DNA of 22,352 nt from contig MU621346.1 in assembly GCA_025399215.1 (NCBI GenBank), positions 1,581 through 23,932 of the forward strand, written 5' to 3'. The notes under the pieces are model-generated. The model made no database searches and had not been told where the DNA came from. It saw only the letters and a list, made by a program, of their open reading frames with translations. Below, one piece after another: positions 18,004-22,352 of this stretch (within the stretch, counting starts at the first letter, position 1; each line of letters begins with the position of its first letter). The position numbers and the translations under genes are program-made. The DNA is from Globomyces pollinis-pini. Lineage: Eukaryota; Chytridiomycota; Chytridiomycetes; Rhizophydiales; Globomycetaceae.

Positions 18004-19153
18004 TTAAAGGGCAACTAAAACTTGATCACCTTCCCATAAGCATCCTGGATTAAGTGACACAGGTGAAGCGACATTTCCAACTTCCACACATATCATTTCT
18101 AAATATTCAGGATCATCGAAATCAGCCATTTTCTTTGCATTCTCAATCCATGGATTCCAAACCACTATTTAATAATAAAAACTAATTGAATATTGTTACC
18201 AACATCTTTGAAATTGTTCTTTTGAATAACAATTCCATTACCACTGTTCTTATTGTTTACATTATCAATAGTCTATGCCTGATTAGACAAAATATTTTAC
18301 AATCAAATTAGAGGTTACATTTTCATATACTCGATCAACTTCTCCAGCAATAAGTACTGCATGTCGTGGTTCTAAAAATAAACTTGAACAATGAACTGAC
18401 CTTGGGAGCGTTTGTTTCCATTGATCCCATCCACTAAATGAGTACCAGTCAACCCCAAAACACCCACTTTCTGAACATCCTATAATTGAGTAACCTCACA
18501 TCGTACTTGAACGCGAATGTAGGTATGTAATAGGTTCGTAAAAGGGAACGGTACTGGACCAGGATTGATCACTGTCATTTTGGTCTTTAGTGTGTTTGCA
18601 TTTAAAGTAACAGTGTAAATTAGTTTGAAATCTGTAATTGTCAGACTGGCTTAATTACCATAGTTCCAAATTTCTCTTTGAGCATCTGGAATATCATTTG
18701 GCTTTAATGCTGGAGTTTAAATAAGGGAACAAATTACCTATAATGAATGGATCAGCATTATTAACACTAACCAAAAGAAACAGATAATTCTGTTGAATTT
18801 TCAGTATCGATTCCTAACCATTCCCACTTTGATACTCTAGCAAATCCCTAGTAATCAATTGATTGGCAAATATTACATGTTGTGGTAATGCAGCGTGTCC
18901 AGGTAAGGCAGCAGGTCCAAATTGAGGAAACACTAACGGAATACCACTGTTGTCAATTTCAAGTAAAGTACCCTCGAATAGCTTTTGGTCCATCATAGAT
19001 TGCTTTTTTACTGACAAATATACGTTCGATATCTTTGTAAATCCAAGAAGTGAGGGAAGCACCAAAATAGTAGATTACGACTTGTAATAAGATTCCGGAA
19101 TATGAAATACCTTCAATAAATGATGATAAAAAACTTACCTTTTGAGCATCCAT
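18004..19153 (-). CDS. Glucose-6-phosphate 1-epimerase (aldose-1-epimerase fold), 10 exons
   Basis: The spliced product is 285 residues, near the length of yeast YMR099C. These enzymes interconvert alpha and beta anomers of hexose-6-phosphates in the cytosol. Family marks in order: 'VVIYYFGASLTSWI', 'GPKAIRGGIPLVFPQFG', 'LPQHGFARVSKWEWLG' with one catalytic His, 'LKPNDIPDAQREIW', 'FPFTNLLHTYIRVQD' with the second His, 'VVVWNPWIENAKKMADF', and 'EYLEMICVEVGNV' with the catalytic Glu. Introns on the minus strand: 19110-19081, 18971-18947, 18876-18848, 18771-18710, 18658-18632, 18506-18480, 18400-18372, 18300-18273 and 18199-18165. The fourth is 62 bases and is two abutting introns. The first exon is short ('MDAQKVSFLSSFIE'). 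Confidence 0.92.
18710..18771 (-). other. Double intron with abutting AG|GT, epimerase gene
   Basis: The 62-base intron consists of 18771-18738 (34 bases, gttagtg...attatag) and 18737-18710 (28 bases, gtaattt...ctccag) with no exon between. Removing only the first part leads to a stop after 14 codons, and keeping the first part gives a stop at once. Only removal of both joins 'TELSVSF' to 'ALKPNDIP' in frame. Confidence 0.75.
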
Positions 19154-19538
19154 GGGTTAAAATAACTCTATCCAGATTTGAAGTATCAACAGGCATTGGT
19201 TATAAAGCAATGAAAAAAGTGATGAGGTGACAAGTCAATCACACGTTGTTCCATCCACGTTTACGGAAGGAAAGAAATGCTATACGAAGAACTTTGGGAT
19301 GTTAGCTAAATAGATCACTTTGGTTAGGGACATTTTTCGCACTAACTTAGATTGAAATTATTAATCCAATCAAGTTGCATAAATGGCGATATTAGGTTTT
19401 TTATACGTAAGACGTGACTGACCCTTAGTATAAAACACAAGAGTTGATTCATTTATATCTTTTACTATTCTATTGAATCTATCCAAATCTTGATAGTAAT
19501 TTTAACACAAAGATACGGATATTATAATGCATTTTATA
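19154..19538. other. Intergenic region upstream of the epimerase gene
   Basis: These 385 bases run from the epimerase start to the mL53 stop. Read on the minus strand, 'ctttataaccaatg' ends about 40 bases before the epimerase ATG and combines a TATA-like and a CCAAT-like element. No gene is seen. Confidence 0.45.
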
Positions 19539-19929
19539 TTAACTGGAATTTGCAATATCTTCCTGTAATTGTAATCTTTTCGAATATCGTTTAATATCTG
19601 CCACTAATTCATCCACTCCAATGGTTGATGTATCGAATTTCATTTCCTTTTTATCTGCAAACAATACTTGGACAAATGGTGATTTAATATTATCTAAAAA
19701 TATAAATTTCAATGAACTGTACCATTTACTTGCACATCGAGTACAAATTTAGGGTTTTCCAATGCGTTCTTTTTTGTCCACAGTCTTGATATGAACGTTC
19801 TAGAATTAAAAACAATGCTGTTCCTTTACCTTGAATGATTAAATTACTAGTATTGCTTTACCTTGCTGATTTAGATTTTCTTACCAATGGTGAAAATCCT
19901 ACTGTCACTTTGGTGATGAATTTCAACAT
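19539..19929 (-). CDS. MRPL44: Mitochondrial large-subunit ribosomal protein mL53 (yeast Mrpl44-type)
   Basis: The spliced product is 99 residues, against 98 in yeast as I recall it. It begins 'MLKFITKVTVGFSPLVRKSK', continues 'SARTFISRLW' and ends with 'FADKKEMKFDTSTIGVDELV' and 'DIKRYSKRLQLQEDI'. The N-terminal strand, the 'DKKEM..D' turn and the final helix match mL53, a thioredoxin-like component of the mitochondrial large ribosomal subunit. Introns on the minus strand are 19861-19800 (62 bases, two abutting introns) and 19722-19694 (29 bases). The first must be removed completely to keep the frame ('KSA-RTF'). The ATG at 19929 fits the family start; a separate targeting peptide is not obvious. 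Confidence 0.88.
19800..19861 (-). other. Double intron with abutting AG|GT, mL53 gene
   Basis: The 62-base intron splits into 19861-19830 (32 bases, gtaaagc...attcaag) and 19829-19800 (30 bases, gtaaagg...attctag). The two halves open with the similar words gtaaagcaa and gtaaaggaa. Removing either half alone produces an immediate in-frame stop at the junction. Confidence 0.75.
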
Positions 19930-20318
19930 AAAAAAAATATTTTGAAAAATTATACTTGAAAAGAGAGACAAGATACAACACTGAATGGTTCTATTTGATT
20001 GGCTTAGATCATGGAATTAAGATTATTAGGAATGAATTTTGGATAAAGAATTCCTAGTATTGTCTCTCTGTTTCTTCCTTGTACTCCAGTTGATGTAATT
20101 CTTTACAAACCAATGTATGTACAACAATTGGAATGAGTGTAATCCGAAGTTCATTTTGCATTTATACAATCTTTTACATTCAACGACTTACAACAATTCC
20201 TTTCAGTTCCCTGATCATTCCAATTTGGTCGAACTGACGCAAAAACACCGCACCATTGTTAACTTACCAAATTCCGTTTTTCTATAAAAGAGATCTACTA
20301 TTTAAAGCAAATCCAGAA
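19930..20318. other. Divergent intergenic region, mL53 and DJ-1-like gene
   Basis: These 389 bases separate the two divergent starts. An ATTGG (CCAAT-box) element occurs near 20000. The DJ-1 frame is open upstream from 20238 but has no ATG there, so this part is taken as leader. No other gene is seen. Confidence 0.5.
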
Positions 20319-21626
20319 ATGATCATTGGAAGTTTATTATTTCATGGATGGGAAATACAAGATGTTCAAAGTCCCTTCAGTATCTTGGCAAAAGTAGCTT
20401 CAAAAACAGGAGAGAATCATCAATTTATTGAGATTGGGGAAAATCTTAATACCGCTTATGAATCTTCTGCCCATTTTCCGATCTATCCTACTGTAGACTA
20501 TCAAAGTTGTCCAAAGTTGGATGTGTTGTTGATCCCTGGCGGTTTGGGTACAATGTTGGAATTTACCAATCAAAAAACAATTGATTTCATCAAATCTCAA
20601 TCCCATAATGTAAAGTATATGGTGTCCGTATGTACTGGTTCAAGTTTGTTGGCTACTGCTGGTTTACTAGATCATTTAAATGCCACAACTAACAAAGGAG
20701 CGTTTGAATATCAAACGAAATTTGGAAAGCTTACTAATTGGATTTGGAATGCTCGTTGGGTTACTGAAGGAAAGACAATCACTGCCAGTGGGGTGTCTGC
20801 TGGTCAGGATATGGGTTTTCATCTTGCACAACGTCTTTGGGATGAAGCTTTGGTCAAATCGGTGTTAAATGACTTGAATTATAAACCATTGGATAGTAAT
20901 GATGATCCTTATTCCAAAATCTTGTCTCCAAAAATGAGTGATGAGGACATGGCAAGAAGAGTCAACTTTGAAAAGAATGCCAAAGAGTTGGTCCCAATAG
21001 TAGCATTTGAAGGATCGCTACCAACTTATAATGGGGTTCCCAAGAAAGGTTTAATATCTGTTCTTTTATTGGATGGCTTTGACTCACTAGATGTAGCTGG
21101 AATCTCCGAAACTATTGCAGGGCTGACAAAGGAGTATCAGATTGAACTACTAACGATAAATGAAAATATGGTGGTAAATGGTGGAGACTCGAATGGAATC
21201 TTTAATGATTTTATCAAAGTCAAAGCCGATCGTGTTTTAAATGCAAAAAATCCATTCCCTAATGGGGTTCCAAGTTTTTTGTATATTCCTTCTGTTCAAG
21301 ACACTAGATCTTTTAGTTTACCAGTGGTTTCAAACTTGTTCAATCTACTCTATCAGCAACCAAACAGGATTGAATACGTTCTTACCTGCGGCACTATTTT
21401 AAAAAACCACGTAACTTTGAATTACAATCTTTCCAATCAAGATTGGGGTAACTTAGGGTGGTTTCAAGCTAAAAATTTATATTTTGCTCAAACAGGGATT
21501 CATGGTATTAAAGCCAGTCTTATGATCCTATCTAAAATGGTCAATCAAAAGTACGTGCAAGACATCAGTCTTCGAATGGAAATTGATCCAACTCTTGTCC
21601 CTTCCAATTCAACTAAACCTCAATAA
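20319..21626 (+). CDS. Tandem DJ-1/PfpI (isonitrile hydratase-like) protein, second domain degenerate
   Basis: This is a single exon of 435 residues. Domain 1 (1-205) follows class-I glutamine-amidotransferase-like DJ-1/PfpI proteins of the isonitrile hydratase type. It has 'FHGWEIQDVQSPF' with Asp15, 'LDVLLIPGGLGTM', and the nucleophile elbow 'VSVCTGSSLLATAGLL' with Cys105. 'ATTNKGAF' and 'TASGVSAGQDMGFHLAQRL' follow. Domain 2 (about 243-405) repeats the fold ('LLLDGFDSLDVAGISETI', 'HGIKASLMILSKMV') but its elbow reads 'YVLTCGTILKN' (Cys357 shifted) and its PGG motif is 'IPSVQD', so it is probably inactive. The true substrate is unknown. The frame is open upstream from 20238 but without ATG; ATG 20319 starts right at the first strand and was chosen. 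The lack of introns sets it apart from its neighbours. Confidence 0.85.
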   Translation: MIIGSLLFHGWEIQDVQSPFSILAKVASKTGENHQFIEIGENLNTAYESSAHFPIYPTVDYQSCPKLDVLLIPGGLGTMLEFTNQKTIDFIKSQSHNVKYMVSVCTGSSLLATAGLLDHLNATTNKGAFEYQTKFGKLTNWIWNARWVTEGKTITASGVSAGQDMGFHLAQRLWDEALVKSVLNDLNYKPLDSNDDPYSKILSPKMSDEDMARRVNFEKNAKELVPIVAFEGSLPTYNGVPKKGLISVLLLDGFDSLDVAGISETIAGLTKEYQIELLTINENMVVNGGDSNGIFNDFIKVKADRVLNAKNPFPNGVPSFLYIPSVQDTRSFSLPVVSNLFNLLYQQPNRIEYVLTCGTILKNHVTLNYNLSNQDWGNLGWFQAKNLYFAQTGIHGIKASLMILSKMVNQKYVQDISLRMEIDPTLVPSNSTKPQ

Positions 21627-21761
21627 ACTTGACATTTTACGTGAATACGGTACTACTTTAAATTACACTTCATTTACCCCATCAGATAATGAAAATCAGA
21701 ATGAAGATGCAAATCGTTCTTGCGTGTCAAACTAAATATTTTTACCTGACCACATTACTAC

Positions 21762-22352
21762 ATGGAAACCTCCACAGTATTTTGGGACCATGAGAATTGC
21801 ACTGTACCAAAAGGTATAATGAGATAATCATGATGTTATTAAAGGATATCATGGATACGATATAGTCAAAAAAATCAATGATTTCTTATCAAACAAGAAC
21901 GTTCAATTAACAAACATCTTTGCAATTGGGAATACAAGTGGATTAGCCGCTAAAGTGAAATTCGAGTTAGAAGAATCAGGTGTGATTGTTCAGAATGCTT
22001 CGAATGGAAAAGAAGTGATTCATTGAATTTAATGTTTATTAGTCTGCTGCTGATATTTCTTTAATACTGGAAGTGATGAAGAATATTTATTATCATAAAG
22101 TACTCAAGGATGATTTTAATAGTATTGTAGCCTCCACATACCATCGTACTCATTAGTGGAGATCGGGATTTCTTGAAAATGATCAATTTCTTGACCTCGT
22201 CTAAATACACTGTTATTTTAATTCACTCAAAAAATGTATCGGAAAGTAATATTATACTTAGGTTGCTTATTCTAGTGCTTAGATCTTCAGTCAAAGAAAC
22301 GTTGTTTTGGTTAGGTACTTCTTGTGCTTATAACTAATAAGTAGATCTATTA
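21762..22352 (+). CDS. NYN-domain (PIN-like) putative ribonuclease, N-terminal part (cut by window end)
   Basis: The N-terminus is an NYN domain, a PIN-like nuclease fold seen in MARF1/limkain-type RNA regulators. Seen are 'STVFWDHENCTVPKGYHGYD' (first acidic residues in 'WDHEN'), 'VQLTNIFAIGNTSG', 'GKESAADISLILEVM' (central Asp) and 'PPHTIVLISGDRDFLKMI' with the 'SGDRDF' signature. All expected acidic positions are present, so an active metal-dependent RNase is plausible. Introns: 21814-21844, 22015-22042, 22100-22130, 22246-22275 and 22315-22341, all 27-31 bases and each needed to keep the frame or fit the fold. The ATG at 21762 opens just before the first strand, 135 bases after the DJ-1 gene stop. 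The rest of the protein lies outside the window. Confidence 0.85.

Noticed and set aside
19081..19138. Two abutting introns after 'MDAQK' in the epimerase gene
   Set aside because: That pair would shift the frame to a stop; using only 19110-19081 as the intron gives a continuous, family-like N-terminus.

Overview
The window is AT-rich nuclear DNA of a eukaryote with very compact, intron-dense genes. It best fits an early-diverging zoosporic (chytrid-like) fungus. This lineage call is inferred from gene content: a fungal-type NADPH oxidase regulator (NoxR), a mitochondrial ribosomal protein mL53 close to the fungal form, a CDK20-type kinase (a family tied to cilia and flagella), and three membrane proteins resembling DUF4436. 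All families were recognised by eye; no database search was run. TAA, TAG and TGA all act as stops.

Layout: 1-4849 holds two tandem F-box/ankyrin-type genes, the first cut by the window edge. 5551-5816(-) is a small AT-hook protein. 6174-7454(+) is CDK20 and 7525-8194(-) is COQ10. 8565-10103(-) is NoxR. 10770-11752(+) encodes a TEAD-type co-activator-binding fold with no TEA DNA-binding domain. 11950-13743(-) is a non-RD protein kinase and 14098-14451(-) an unknown 96-residue protein. 14555-17869 is a cluster of three DUF4436-like genes (+,-,+). 18004-19153(-) is a glucose-6-phosphate 1-epimerase, 19539-19929(-) is mL53, 20319-21626(+) is a two-domain DJ-1/PfpI protein, and 21762 to the end(+) is a partial NYN-domain protein.

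I rebuilt splice models by hand, requiring GT...AG ends, an open frame and fit to the family. In all multi-exon genes the exons sum to whole codons. About 60 introns result. Roughly 54 are 24-38 bases long, six are 62-70, and none lies between. Two of the long ones (in mL53 and the epimerase) split exactly into two GT...AG introns with no exon between them, which suggests recursive splicing or introns inserted into introns. The F-box genes and the DJ-1 gene have no coding introns, which sets them apart from their neighbours.

The genes do not form one pathway; this is a gene-dense eukaryotic neighbourhood with many head-to-head and tail-to-tail pairs. The most unusual items are the abutting introns, the TEAD-like fold without its DNA-binding domain, and the DUF4436 cluster.
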